Below, piece by piece: positions 1-7,500 of a stretch of DNA of 57,561 nucleotides. Below the pieces are notes generated by a model. The model was not told the DNA's origin and did no database searches. It saw only the letters and a list, made by a program, of their open reading frames with translations. Each line of letters begins with the position of its first letter. Positions within the stretch are counted from its first letter, which is position 1. Origin of the DNA: JARYMI01 sp037444845 (GTDB lineage Bacteria; Acidobacteriota; Aminicenantia; Aminicenantales; UBA8522); contig JBBILQ010000011.1 of NCBI GenBank assembly GCA_037444845.1, positions 1 through 57,561 on the forward strand, read 5' to 3'. The translations under genes and the position numbers were made by a program.

Positions 1-390
1 CCCACATGGGGAGAGGGGATTTTTTCCTTTCATTTCGTGAATAGTCCAGGCTAGTGCGGCATGAAAACATCAGGAGGCGTTCCGCATGGCAGTAGGGACA
101 AAGGATGCGGGCAAATCCGCAACGAGGGTTGCCGCAGTCGAGGCGTCGTTGCGAGGATGAGCCGAAGCCGCGAGCGAAGCGCGGCGGGCAGCGACGCGGC
201 ACTCTGAGATCACCACGGCCCTTCGGGCCTCGTGATGACCTGCGGTCACCTCCTTAATAATGGGCCGGGGGAATCCATAGGCCTTCTCAAAACGGCTTTC
301 ATATTCTGCTAGAAACCGGTCGAAGTAATGGAACAACACCCGATAGAGGACGGTGCGCTCGGGATGTCGAGGGCGGTAAACTCCTGCCAC
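1..390 (-). pseudogene. IS91-type transposase remnant, N-terminal part only
   Basis: Reading the minus strand from a GTG at 390, about 48 residues (VYRPRHPERTVLYRV, then FPRPIIKEV) match the start of IS91/IS801-type transposases as I know them. Reading is then broken by about 107 nt of unrelated palindromic DNA. The same protein resumes in another frame from 139 towards 1 with DCGNPRCGFARILCPYC and HAERLLMFSCRT, the zinc-binding N-terminal region with its CxxC pairs. After SCRT the sequence leaves the family, and no catalytic region follows before the window edge. The gene is therefore interrupted and truncated and cannot make an active transposase. Family assignment is from remembered motifs, not a search. 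Confidence 0.75.
140..246. repeat. Short palindromic repeat element inserted in the transposase remnant
   Basis: This stretch separates two collinear parts of the transposase. It contains a GC-rich interrupted stem: ATCAC at 209-213 pairs with GTGAT at 232-236, and GGCCC at 217-221 pairs with GGGCC at 225-229 around a TTC loop. Next to it is GTTGCGAGGA (149-158) and further on GCGACGCGGC (191-200). These resemble the TCATTGCGAGG...GCGACGCGGCAATCTC type of dispersed palindromic repeat seen in many bacterial genomes. Boundaries are set by where transposase homology stops and resumes, so they are good to a few bases. Confidence 0.6.
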
Positions 391-580
391 AGCAGGAGCG
401 ATTCATCAAGAAACAGACCAGATCGCCCAGGGTTCGCTCTCTTCCCTTATATCCGCCTAGAAGAGGTAGGAGAGAGTCAACAGGAGTTGACGGCCATAAG
501 GATGGTGAGGCAACCTGCGTTACCATGAACAGTGGATTGCCCCGCCGGGGCGTCTTTCCCGACTGGGCCAACGAATAACG
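391..580. other. Intergenic stretch with no recognisable gene
   Basis: Between the transposase remnant and the stop of the radical SAM gene I see only short open frames in conflicting directions, none with a family match. It probably belongs to the same decayed mobile-element region. A palindromic run, CCCCGCCGGGGCG at 540-552, may act as a terminator-like hairpin, but no T tract follows it. Confidence 0.4.
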
Positions 581-1564
581 TCAGGGCATCCTCTTGACCA
601 AGAATTTCCAGAGGTACTCTTTGGGGACGCCCAAGAACTGTTCTCTCCAGAGGCGGTCGCACCCGGAACAGGTCTCAAGATCCTCGATATCGCCGTCCAG
701 AATCTTCTTCCTCAACCTGATCATCTTGTCGTTATTCCAGATTTCAGCCAGGGAGGAGTCCTTCACGTTTCCAAGGATATAATAACCGAAGAAGTCCTGG
801 GTGCAGGGCAGGACAGCGCCATCCCAGAAGATAATCAGAGCCTGCCATAAGAACGTGCAGGGAGAGTATTTTTTGCCTTTCCGTGGCCCGTTGATTTCGC
901 CGGCCCAGTTGTGCATTTCTTTGACCTCTATCCGGTCAAGGGGAAGTCCCCGAAAATGCTCCAGGAACTTCTTTCTCTGCCGCCTGTCAGAGTCCTTATA
1001 AATGTCGGGAAAATTGATCAGCTCCAGGATCGCGTAGGGCTTTTTGGATTTTAGCTGTTTTTTGATTCGCAGGAACTCGACGATGTTGGCGAGCGTTTTG
1101 TCGAAATCGGCGTTCACGCGAATGCTTTCATAAGTTGCCCTGTCATAGCCGTCAAAGGAGAATGCAATCTGGTCCAGACCTGCCGAGATCAGGTCGGGAG
1201 ATTTTTCCTGGTCAAGAAGGGTAGCGTTGGTGTGGAATTTGGTGGTTATTCCCGCCGCTCCAGCGTATTCAACCAGCTGCGGGAACTCAGGATGGAGAAG
1301 CCCTTCGCCCCGGTGGATGAGGTTGACATCGAAGACGAACCGGCTCGCCTCATCGATAATCTTACGGAAGAGGCCGAAGTCCATGAACCCTTTGTCCTCT
1401 TTTTTGAGGTCCTTGTTGGGGCACATGACGCAGCGGAGGTTGCAGATAGACGTTGCCTCCACCCAAAGCCGGACCGGAAGGTAAGGAAGCTCCGTCTTCT
1501 TCTGCTTGTAAGCTCGGTAAACCTGCCAGAGGCGCCGGTAATAATCAATTTTCTTAAAGGCCAT
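581..1564 (-). CDS. Radical SAM protein with C-terminal SPASM-type domain
   Basis: About 327 aa. The N-terminal third carries CNLRCVMCPNKD, the CxxxCxxC motif that binds the radical-SAM 4Fe-4S cluster, within an ICNLRC context typical of MoaA/SPASM proteins. The C-terminal part has CTFLWQALIIFWDG...LPCTQD and then ETCSGCDRLW, the extra cysteines expected of a SPASM or twitch domain binding an auxiliary cluster. The ATG at 1564 is preferred over a start at 1774, because the longer version would extend 170 nt into rsmA and its extra residues look non-coding. It lies just downstream of rsmA and the glycosyltransferases. The substrate cannot be read from the sequence; peptide or sugar-modifying roles are possible. 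Confidence 0.88.
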   Translation of the reverse strand: MAFKKIDYYRRLWQVYRAYKQKKTELPYLPVRLWVEATSICNLRCVMCPNKDLKKEDKGFMDFGLFRKIIDEASRFVFDVNLIHRGEGLLHPEFPQLVEYAGAAGITTKFHTNATLLDQEKSPDLISAGLDQIAFSFDGYDRATYESIRVNADFDKTLANIVEFLRIKKQLKSKKPYAILELINFPDIYKDSDRRQRKKFLEHFRGLPLDRIEVKEMHNWAGEINGPRKGKKYSPCTFLWQALIIFWDGAVLPCTQDFFGYYILGNVKDSSLAEIWNNDKMIRLRKKILDGDIEDLETCSGCDRLWREQFLGVPKEYLWKFLVKRMP

Positions 1565-1601
1565 CGCCTTTTCCGTTTTCTGAGCAGGGAATTTTATACC
1601 A

Positions 1602-2405
1602 TTATCTTTTGATTCTGGCAACGGCGTCAAAGAGGTGAACGAACGTCTCGATCGGAACCTGTTCTGCTCTGACGCCAGGGTCGAGGCCCAGGCGATGGAA
1701 GGATTCAACAAGAAAAAGGGAAGGCACCCCAAGACTCTTGAGATTATTGAGAAGAGTCTTGCGCCGTTTGGCAAAAGCCATCCTGAGGAAGGCTTGAAAA
1801 GCCCGGCTATCCGTCAGGGGGAAAAGGGGTTTTTCTCTCCCCCGGAGTGAGATGAGTGCCGACTGGACCCGGGGAGGCGGAGAAAAAGACCCGGGAGCCA
1901 CGATGAAGTGAAGGCAAACGTCGAAATGAATCTGGAAAAGGATGGATAGGGGAGCATATTTTTTCGACCCCGGCCCAGCGCTCACCCTCTCAGCCACTTC
2001 TTTCTGAAGAAGAAAGACGCAGGAGGAAAAGAGGTCTTTGGCTTCGAGCGCTTTAAAGAGAAGGGGAGAAGATATCGAATAGGGCAAGTTCCCGACCAGC
2101 TTGACTTTCCCTGCAACCGCCTTTTCGGTCTCGAGAAGCGAAAAAAAATCGATGCTCAACACATCCCTTTCGAGAATTTCGACATTTTCGTGTCTTTTTT
2201 CCCTGAGAAAAGGAACGAGCAATTTATCCTTCTCGATAGCGATGACTTTCTTGCAGCGGTCTGCCAGGGCGAAGGTCAGCGCGCCCTTTCCGGCGCCGAT
2301 CTCGATAATGATTTCGTCCTTCTGGGGAGAGATGATGGTGACAATTTTGTTCAGGACGGCCCGGCTGGTTAGAAAATGCTGGCCGAGAGTCTTTGTTTTT
2401 CTCAT
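1602..2405 (-). CDS. rsmA: 16S rRNA (adenine1518/1519-N6)-dimethyltransferase
   Basis: 267 aa, full length for the KsgA/RsmA family. It opens with KTLGQHFL, the usual N-terminal signature. Residues 35-41 (EIGAGKG) form the S-adenosylmethionine loop, and NLPYSIS at 106-112 is the catalytic motif IV that positions the target adenines. The enzyme dimethylates two adjacent adenines in helix 45 during small-subunit assembly. Its start overlaps the stop of the upstream GT2 gene by 4 nt, an ATGA junction that implies translational coupling. Confidence 0.96.
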   Translation of the reverse strand: MRKTKTLGQHFLTSRAVLNKIVTIISPQKDEIIIEIGAGKGALTFALADRCKKVIAIEKDKLLVPFLREKRHENVEILERDVLSIDFFSLLETEKAVAGKVKLVGNLPYSISSPLLFKALEAKDLFSSCVFLLQKEVAERVSAGPGSKKYAPLSILFQIHFDVCLHFIVAPGSFSPPPRVQSALISLRGREKPLFPLTDSRAFQAFLRMAFAKRRKTLLNNLKSLGVPSLFLVESFHRLGLDPGVRAEQVPIETFVHLFDAVARIKR

Positions 2406-3148
2406 CGACCTGAGCTCGGTCTTGGGCGGCCGTACATTTTTTTGAATTTCATGGCTATGACAAGGGTTTCCAGGAGTGTCAATAGGGTCAGCTTGGTCTT
2501 CCCTTTTTTCCGGTCAGCAAAGACAATCGGCACCTCGCCTATGGAAAAAGCGGCCAGGGAGGCCTTGTACAAGACTTCCAGCACCAGGGATGGCCCGACT
2601 GAGATCAGGTCATCCAGATCCACCTCTTCCAGGAGGCGGCGCCTGAAGCAGCGGAAACCTGAAGAGACATCCTTGACAGGAAGACGGAAATAGCGGCGGA
2701 TGAAATTCCTGACGAGGAAAGTGATGAAGCGGCGGATAAAGCTTCGCTCTGCGTCTTGGCCGCCGGGGACGAACCGGGAACCGATGACAAGGTCGAATCG
2801 TCTGGCGTTTTCGAGAAGAAAAGGAATGAAGCGCGGCTGGTGGGAAAAATCGCCGTCCATTTCGATAACATAATCGGCGCCCAGGTTGAGGGCTTCCCTG
2901 AAACCGTCGATGCCCGCTGCACCCCGTCCTCGTCGTTTCAGGCGAATAAGCACCTTAACCCGGGGGTCTTCCTCGGCCAGGCGGCAAACGATGTCTCCCG
3001 TTCCATCCGGCGAATTATCATCGACGACGAGGACAGAAAGCCCCGATTCAAGCGGCAGGGCCAGGATTTCCCGGACCAGCTCCTCGATGTTTTCCCGTTC
3101 GTTATAGGTGGGTATGAGGACGACCAGCTTTTTTCTTGTCTCGGCCAT
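2402..3148 (-). CDS. GT2 glycosyltransferase, polyprenol-phosphate mannosyltransferase (DPM1) type
   Basis: 248 aa, single GT-A domain. LIPTYNERENI is at 11-21, VVDDNSPDGT at 41-50 binds the nucleotide, and MDGDFSHQP at 97-105 supplies the metal-binding DxD. These match the dolichol/polyprenol monophosphomannose synthase group, which loads a sugar from a nucleotide donor onto a lipid phosphate on the cytoplasmic face. There are no C-terminal membrane helices; only an amphipathic tail is visible (LTLLTLLETLVIAMKF). It sits between rsmA (4-nt overlap) and a GT9 gene (6-nt gap), so all three are likely one transcript. The actual sugar is unknown. Confidence 0.9.
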   Translation of the reverse strand: MAETRKKLVVLIPTYNERENIEELVREILALPLESGLSVLVVDDNSPDGTGDIVCRLAEEDPRVKVLIRLKRRGRGAAGIDGFREALNLGADYVIEMDGDFSHQPRFIPFLLENARRFDLVIGSRFVPGGQDAERSFIRRFITFLVRNFIRRYFRLPVKDVSSGFRCFRRRLLEEVDLDDLISVGPSLVLEVLYKASLAAFSIGEVPIVFADRKKGKTKLTLLTLLETLVIAMKFKKMYGRPRPSSGR

Positions 3149-3154
3149 AAGGGA

Positions 3155-4252
3155 TCAGATGCTTTCTTGGATTGCCTTGAGAACCCGCTCCGGGGTGATG
3201 GCTTTCATGCATTTTCCGTCCGGGCAGGTTTGCCTGTAGCAGGGAGCGCAGTCTGCGCCGGCAAAGATTTTTATGCCGCGGCCGTAGAGGTCAATCTCCT
3301 CGGGACAGGTGGGGCCAAAAAGCGCGACGGCCTTCTTTTTCAGGGCGATAGCCAGATGCATCGCCAGGGTGTCCGAGGAGACGACGACGTCCATCATCGA
3401 GATAAACCCGGCAAATTCGAGGAGCGAATTTTTGCTGCCGGTGTTATAGATTTTAGCCCGGCTCCGGCGTTCAAGACGACAATTGAACTCTTTCTCTCGC
3501 GGGCCTCCTAAAAGAAAGGCCCGAGCTCCGAGTTTTCGGTTCAGGAGAGTAATGAGCTTCAGGAAATTTTCTTCCGGCCACCGTTTGGTCTCGAACTTAG
3601 TCCCCGCTCCTGTGTTGAGCCCGATTGCCAGCCTCCGCCGTCCAACCCGGTGCCGCCTAAAAAAACGCTCTGCCTTAGCTTTCGCTCTTTCAGGGAGAGA
3701 AAAAACATATTCGTCCCGGGCATAGGGGACTTCGGCCATTTCGTGGATGATTTCCTGGTAGGTCTTCTTGTTCTGGATGAACTTCAGATGGTCGTCCACG
3801 CCCAGCCGGTAGGCATAATGAGAAGCCTCGTTGAAGGTGAGCAGGTTCCCGTGCTCGTTCATCCCGAACCCGAATTTCCGGTCCGCCTCCACTCTTGTCG
3901 CCAGGGAGGTCAGCCCCGGCTCTTTATCCAGGGAGATCAACAGGTCAAATTTTTCGGTGAGCAAGGCGTGGACGCTCTCAAAGTCATAGGCCCGAATTCG
4001 GTTAAGATAGGCATTGCCGGCAAGAAGATCCAGGCTTTCTGCATCCGCAAGCCAGGTGATGTGGCTCTGCGGGTATTTCCTCTTCAGGGCGGGAAGAAGC
4101 GGCGTCGTGCGCAGGACATCTCCCTGGGCCCGGCACTTGATGATCAGAATCTTGGCGGAAAAGGCCGTGAAGTGGGGACATCCTTCGCAGAGGCGCCGGA
4201 AGGAACAGGGCTTGTCGCCGAGAAAGTGGATGCAATCAGGCCTAAGTGTCAC
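3155..4252 (-). CDS. GT9 glycosyltransferase (heptosyltransferase-like) with N-terminal cysteine cluster
   Basis: 365 aa. The core from about residue 34 (ILIIKCRAQGDVLRTTPLL) is a GT-B fold of the ADP-heptose:LPS heptosyltransferase family, with LNTGAGTKFETKRWPEENF in the middle and the nucleotide-sugar region VVSSDTLAMHLAIALKK near the C terminus. Unlike classical WaaC/WaaF it starts with a cysteine-rich segment (C7, C16, C22, C25), followed at the far end by CAPCYRQTCPDGKC. The start is GTG at 4252, preceded by GAGG at a short distance. It probably adds heptose or another sugar during LPS-core or surface-glycan synthesis. A heptose-type adenylyltransferase at 21728 and a second GT9 at 37935 fit that role. 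Confidence 0.88.
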   Translation of the reverse strand: MTLRPDCIHFLGDKPCSFRRLCEGCPHFTAFSAKILIIKCRAQGDVLRTTPLLPALKRKYPQSHITWLADAESLDLLAGNAYLNRIRAYDFESVHALLTEKFDLLISLDKEPGLTSLATRVEADRKFGFGMNEHGNLLTFNEASHYAYRLGVDDHLKFIQNKKTYQEIIHEMAEVPYARDEYVFSLPERAKAKAERFFRRHRVGRRRLAIGLNTGAGTKFETKRWPEENFLKLITLLNRKLGARAFLLGGPREKEFNCRLERRSRAKIYNTGSKNSLLEFAGFISMMDVVVSSDTLAMHLAIALKKKAVALFGPTCPEEIDLYGRGIKIFAGADCAPCYRQTCPDGKCMKAITPERVLKAIQESI

Positions 4253-4286
4253 CTTGCCTCATCTCCGTCAGGCCGGCCGATTCTTA

Positions 4287-4316
4287 TTTATGCCACAAAG
4301 CGTCGAGCAATGACAA
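4287..4316 (-). promoter_or_regulatory. Candidate sigma-70 promoter for the GT9-GT2-rsmA operon
   Basis: On the minus strand TTGTCA (4311-4316) and CATAAA (4287-4292) are separated by 18 nt, with a TG just upstream of the -10 box. It points at the GTG of the GT9 gene about 35 nt away. It is back to back with the promoter of the acyltransferase gene. Confidence 0.5.
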
Positions 4317-4355
4317 GGAGCAATCCCAAATTCAGGTGATTCCCGGCCTGTTTTG

Positions 4356-4364
4356 TGGTATAAA
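4356..4364 (+). promoter_or_regulatory. Candidate extended -10 promoter for the acyltransferase gene
   Basis: TGGTATAAA is an extended -10 element (TG at 4356-4357, TATAAA at 4359-4364). No good -35 box is visible. The gene start is about 30 nt downstream and has a clear GAGGAG ribosome site. Confidence 0.45.
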
Positions 4365-4393
4365 TGAGCGGTGTCAGGAGTTGAGGAGCGTCG

Positions 4394-5161
4394 ATGAACA
4401 AGGAATTCCGGGGCAGTACCCAGAAGGAACTTTTGGCCCCGGAGAAATCTCTTTTCACCAAGTATTCCACCCTTTTCCTGGGTGAGAAGAATATCTGGAA
4501 ATTCCTGCGCTTTGAGGTTATCGTGCTGCTTTTTTCGTGGATTCCCGGCGCCCTCGGCCTGGCCCTCCGTAAAATCTTCTATCCCTGCCTTTTTCAAAAG
4601 GTCGGCCGGGGTGTTGTCTTGGGCCGGAACATCACCCTGCGGCATCCGCATAAGATTTCCTTGGGGAAGAACTGTTTCATCGACGATAACGCCGTCCTGG
4701 ACGCGAAAGGCGAAAAGAATCAGGGTCTCCAGGTTGGCGAGAATGTCTACATCGGCCGGAACACAATCTTGAGCTGCAAGGAAGGGTCCATCTTTATAGA
4801 TGCTTACTGCAACATCTCAGCCAACTGCAGCCTTCTTTCTGAGACGCAAATCAAGCTGGGCAAATTCTGCTTCCTGGCAGGCCATTGTTACCTGGTGGCC
4901 GGCGGAAATCACAGTTTCGACGATCCGTCCACGCCGATCATGTTTCAACCCTCGCTTACAAAAGGAGGGATCGTCATTGGGGAAGATGTCTGGCTGGGCG
5001 CTGGTGTCATCGTCCTCGACGGCGTCACGATCGGCCGGGGAAGCGTGGTCGGCGCTGGCGCTGTTGTGGCCAGGCCCCTGCCGGAGTTCTCCGTCGCCGT
5101 GGGGAGTCCTGCTCAAAAAATCAGAGACAGAAGAGAGAAAAAAGCAAGCCAGGAATCCTGA
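4394..5161 (+). CDS. Hexapeptide-repeat acyltransferase (WbbJ/maltose acetyltransferase-like)
   Basis: 255 aa. After an N-terminal region with a hydrophobic segment (FEVIVLLFSWIPGALGLAL) it shows repeated hexapeptide units from about residue 75 to 235 (ISLGKNCFIDDNAVL, LQVGENVYIGRNTIL, IVIGEDVWLGAGVIVLDG, VTIGRGSVVGAGAVV), which fold as a left-handed beta helix. NHSFDD and the W of EDVWLG fit the acetyl-CoA O-acetyltransferase pattern. It ends with SPAQKIRDR, a common C-terminal signature. The start is supported by GAGGAG 5 nt upstream of the ATG. It is likely to acetylate a surface sugar; the acceptor is unknown. It is convergent with the symporter gene, 4 nt away. Confidence 0.88.
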   Translation: MNKEFRGSTQKELLAPEKSLFTKYSTLFLGEKNIWKFLRFEVIVLLFSWIPGALGLALRKIFYPCLFQKVGRGVVLGRNITLRHPHKISLGKNCFIDDNAVLDAKGEKNQGLQVGENVYIGRNTILSCKEGSIFIDAYCNISANCSLLSETQIKLGKFCFLAGHCYLVAGGNHSFDDPSTPIMFQPSLTKGGIVIGEDVWLGAGVIVLDGVTIGRGSVVGAGAVVARPLPEFSVAVGSPAQKIRDRREKKASQES

Positions 5162-5165
5162 GCCC

Positions 5166-6431
5166 CTACTTGTCCTTTTCCCATTCGCTGATGACGACAG
5201 AAGCCGCCAGGTTGCCGATGACGTTTGTCGTCGTCCGGCACATGTCCAGAATCCTCTCCACACCCAGGATCAAGGCCAAGCCTTCGAGGGGAATGCCAAT
5301 CTGTTTGAGGACCATGACGAGCATGACAATGCCGGCCGCAGGGACGCCTGCGGCGCCGACCGAGGCCAGCGTGGCCATGAGAACAATCGTCAGCTGGTCG
5401 CCGAGGCTCAGGGGAAGGCCGTATATCTGCGCGATGAACACGGCTGAGACTCCCTGGTAGAGCGCCGTTCCGTCCATGTTGATGGTGGAGCCAAGGGGCA
5501 GGACAAAGCTCGAAAATTTTCTCTCGATTCCCATGTTGTCGAGAGCATCCATGGACACCGGGAGAGTCGCGCTTGAGCTCGATGTGCTGAAGGCGAAGAT
5601 CATCGGGCTCTTGATCCCCGTGTAAAAACGCCGGGGCCTCATTTTGCCCAGGAAGCCCACCGCCAGGCTGTTGACGCTGAAGGCGTAAAGGAGAAGTCCG
5701 CCGATAACGGCCAGGGAATATTTTAAAAGCGTCACAAGGATGTTCAGGCCGAACTGACCGACGACGCCGGCGATCAAGGCCAGGACCCCAAGGGGCGCCA
5801 GCTTCATGGCGACGTAGACGACCTCGATGATGGCGTCATTGACCGCATCAAGAAAGCGGAGCAGGGACTCTGACTTCTCCTTTTTGATCATCGTCAGGAC
5901 TGTGCCGAAAAGAAGCGCCAGGAAGATGACCTGGAGCATGTTACCCTCAGCCAGAGCCTTGATCGGGTTTGACGGCACGATGTCGACAAGAAACTGGATT
6001 GTTGACGGCTTCTCCTTGAGCCTCTCCACCCCGACCTGGGCCTTGGATTCATAGCTCTTGTGAAGCTGCTCCTGGGTTTCTTTGTTCAGCCCGAGTCCGG
6101 GTTTGGTCAAATTGGCCACCAAAAGGCCGACGGTGATGGCGATAACCGTTGTCACCATGAAATAGGCCAGTGTTTTGGCTCCCATCCGGCCGACTTTTTT
6201 GATGTCCCCGACGCTGGCCGTTCCTAACATCAAGGAGATAAAAACAAGAGGAACGACAATCAGAGTGATGAGGCGAAGAAAAATTTTCCCGACGGGTTCT
6301 ATCACGGCGGCCTTCTCGCCGAAGACGAGCCCAACGGCGACTCCAAGGAGCAGGCCGATCAGAATCTTCGTGTGAAGTTTCAGCTTCTTGGCTCGCATGC
6401 GCATGAGTTTGTTGCTCGAGCGAACGGCCAC
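5166..6431 (-). CDS. Dicarboxylate/glutamate:cation symporter (DAACS family)
   Basis: 421 aa, a normal length for GltP/GltT/DctA proteins, with eight or so hydrophobic segments and two re-entrant regions. Diagnostic motifs are FSTSSSSATLP (residues 281-291, the serine-rich hairpin HP1) and NMDGT (318-322), which binds substrate and Na+. It carries glutamate, aspartate or C4-dicarboxylates into the cell with Na+ or H+. Exact substrate is not deducible, although the family is certain. The start is GTG at 6431 with CAGGG just upstream; later ATGs lack ribosome sites. It appears to be transcribed alone. Confidence 0.93.
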   Translation of the reverse strand: MAVRSSNKLMRMRAKKLKLHTKILIGLLLGVAVGLVFGEKAAVIEPVGKIFLRLITLIVVPLVFISLMLGTASVGDIKKVGRMGAKTLAYFMVTTVIAITVGLLVANLTKPGLGLNKETQEQLHKSYESKAQVGVERLKEKPSTIQFLVDIVPSNPIKALAEGNMLQVIFLALLFGTVLTMIKKEKSESLLRFLDAVNDAIIEVVYVAMKLAPLGVLALIAGVVGQFGLNILVTLLKYSLAVIGGLLLYAFSVNSLAVGFLGKMRPRRFYTGIKSPMIFAFSTSSSSATLPVSMDALDNMGIERKFSSFVLPLGSTINMDGTALYQGVSAVFIAQIYGLPLSLGDQLTIVLMATLASVGAAGVPAAGIVMLVMVLKQIGIPLEGLALILGVERILDMCRTTTNVIGNLAASVVISEWEKDK

Positions 6432-6452
6432 AGGCCCTGATAATGAATGAAT

Positions 6453-6481
6453 ATCCTATTCACTCCGCCGGCCAATGTCAA
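6453..6481 (-). promoter_or_regulatory. Sigma-70-type promoter of the symporter gene
   Basis: On the minus strand a perfect TTGACA (6476-6481) is 17 nt from TAGGAT (6453-6458). It is placed about 21 nt before the GTG start. Confidence 0.55.
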
Positions 6482-6521
6482 TTTTTTCCACGCTCCTGCT
6501 GACTCTCTTGCCGGCGTTTCT

Positions 6522-7490
6522 TCAGACCCAGCCCTGCTCCCTGTACCAGCTCACGGCCAGCTTGATTCCCCGATGAAAATCGACCTCAGCGGAAAAGCCC
6601 AGTTCCTTGTGCGCCTTTCGAACGGAGAGAGGCCTGGAATGACTGAAGAAACTCAGCTTGGCCCGGTTGAGCGGCGGCTCTTTTCCAAAAGGAGAATAAA
6701 GTTTCTCGAAGAGATATGCAGCCATCGTGGCGGGAAAGAGGGGCAGGGAGACGGCTGGTCGTTTCTTGGCACAAGCTCCGGCTATAGCCGCGACGATCTC
6801 TCCGGCTGTCAGGATTTCTGTCCCGGCGAGATGATAGATTTCCCCCTTCTTCCCCGATCGGGCGGCCATCAGCAAGCCCCTGACAAGGTCATCGACATAG
6901 ACGGGCGTCTGCCTGGCTTTTCCCCTCGGCATGGCGATTATCTTCTTCTTGTCGATAGACTTGATGAGTTTGAATGTCCGCCTGTCTCTCGGACCGTAGG
7001 CCCAGCCCGGCCGGACGACGACGATATCCATCCCGCGAGCCGCAGCTTGGAGCGCCATCTTTTCTGCTTCAAGCTTTGTCCGGTCGTAGACGCTCGCAGG
7101 CTTAGGGGGGTAGGATTCGTCGGCGATGTCTTCCGGCCTGACCGCTCCCAGGACGCCGGCCGAGCTCACATGGATGACCCGTGAGACAGGCCGCACGCGC
7201 GCCGCTTCAAGAACGGCTTCCGTCCCGTGGGCGTTTATCCTGAAAAATTCATCTCTGCTGATGGCCGTCGAGCCGAGCGCGGAGGCCAGGTGGAAAACGA
7301 CATCGGTTCCCTTGAGGCCTTCGACGAGAACGGCGCGGTCGCAGATGTCGCCGCTCAGCGTCTCGATCCCGTCTTTCTGAAGAAGAGGGCGGCGGTGCGA
7401 CAGGGCCCGGACCTGCCATCTGTCCCTGATCAGGGCGTCAATGAGATGACTGCCGATAAACCCAGAACCTCCGGTGACAAACGCGCGCAT
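6522..7490 (-). CDS. NAD(P)-dependent sugar epimerase/dehydratase (extended SDR)
   Basis: 322 aa. TGGSGFIGS at 6-14 is the Rossmann dinucleotide loop. HVSSAG (107-112) and YDRTK (135-139) give the catalytic Ser, Tyr and Lys. The VVRPGWAYGPRDR stretch is typical of UDP-sugar or nucleoside-diphosphate-sugar epimerases and dehydratases. The gene follows a GT4 by 10 nt in the same direction, so it likely makes or modifies the sugar donor for the adjacent transferases. Substrate is undetermined; the family also includes NDH-type assembly proteins and dihydroflavonol-like reductases. Confidence 0.88.
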   Translation of the reverse strand: MRAFVTGGSGFIGSHLIDALIRDRWQVRALSHRRPLLQKDGIETLSGDICDRAVLVEGLKGTDVVFHLASALGSTAISRDEFFRINAHGTEAVLEAARVRPVSRVIHVSSAGVLGAVRPEDIADESYPPKPASVYDRTKLEAEKMALQAAARGMDIVVVRPGWAYGPRDRRTFKLIKSIDKKKIIAMPRGKARQTPVYVDDLVRGLLMAARSGKKGEIYHLAGTEILTAGEIVAAIAGACAKKRPAVSLPLFPATMAAYLFEKLYSPFGKEPPLNRAKLSFFSHSRPLSVRKAHKELGFSAEVDFHRGIKLAVSWYREQGWV

Positions 7491-7500
7491 GGTTTCTGGC

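Noticed and set aside
1602..1774. Longer version of the radical SAM gene starting at 1774
   Set aside because: It would overlap rsmA by over 170 nt; the extra residues are antisense-like in composition and the ATG at 1564 suits the family length.
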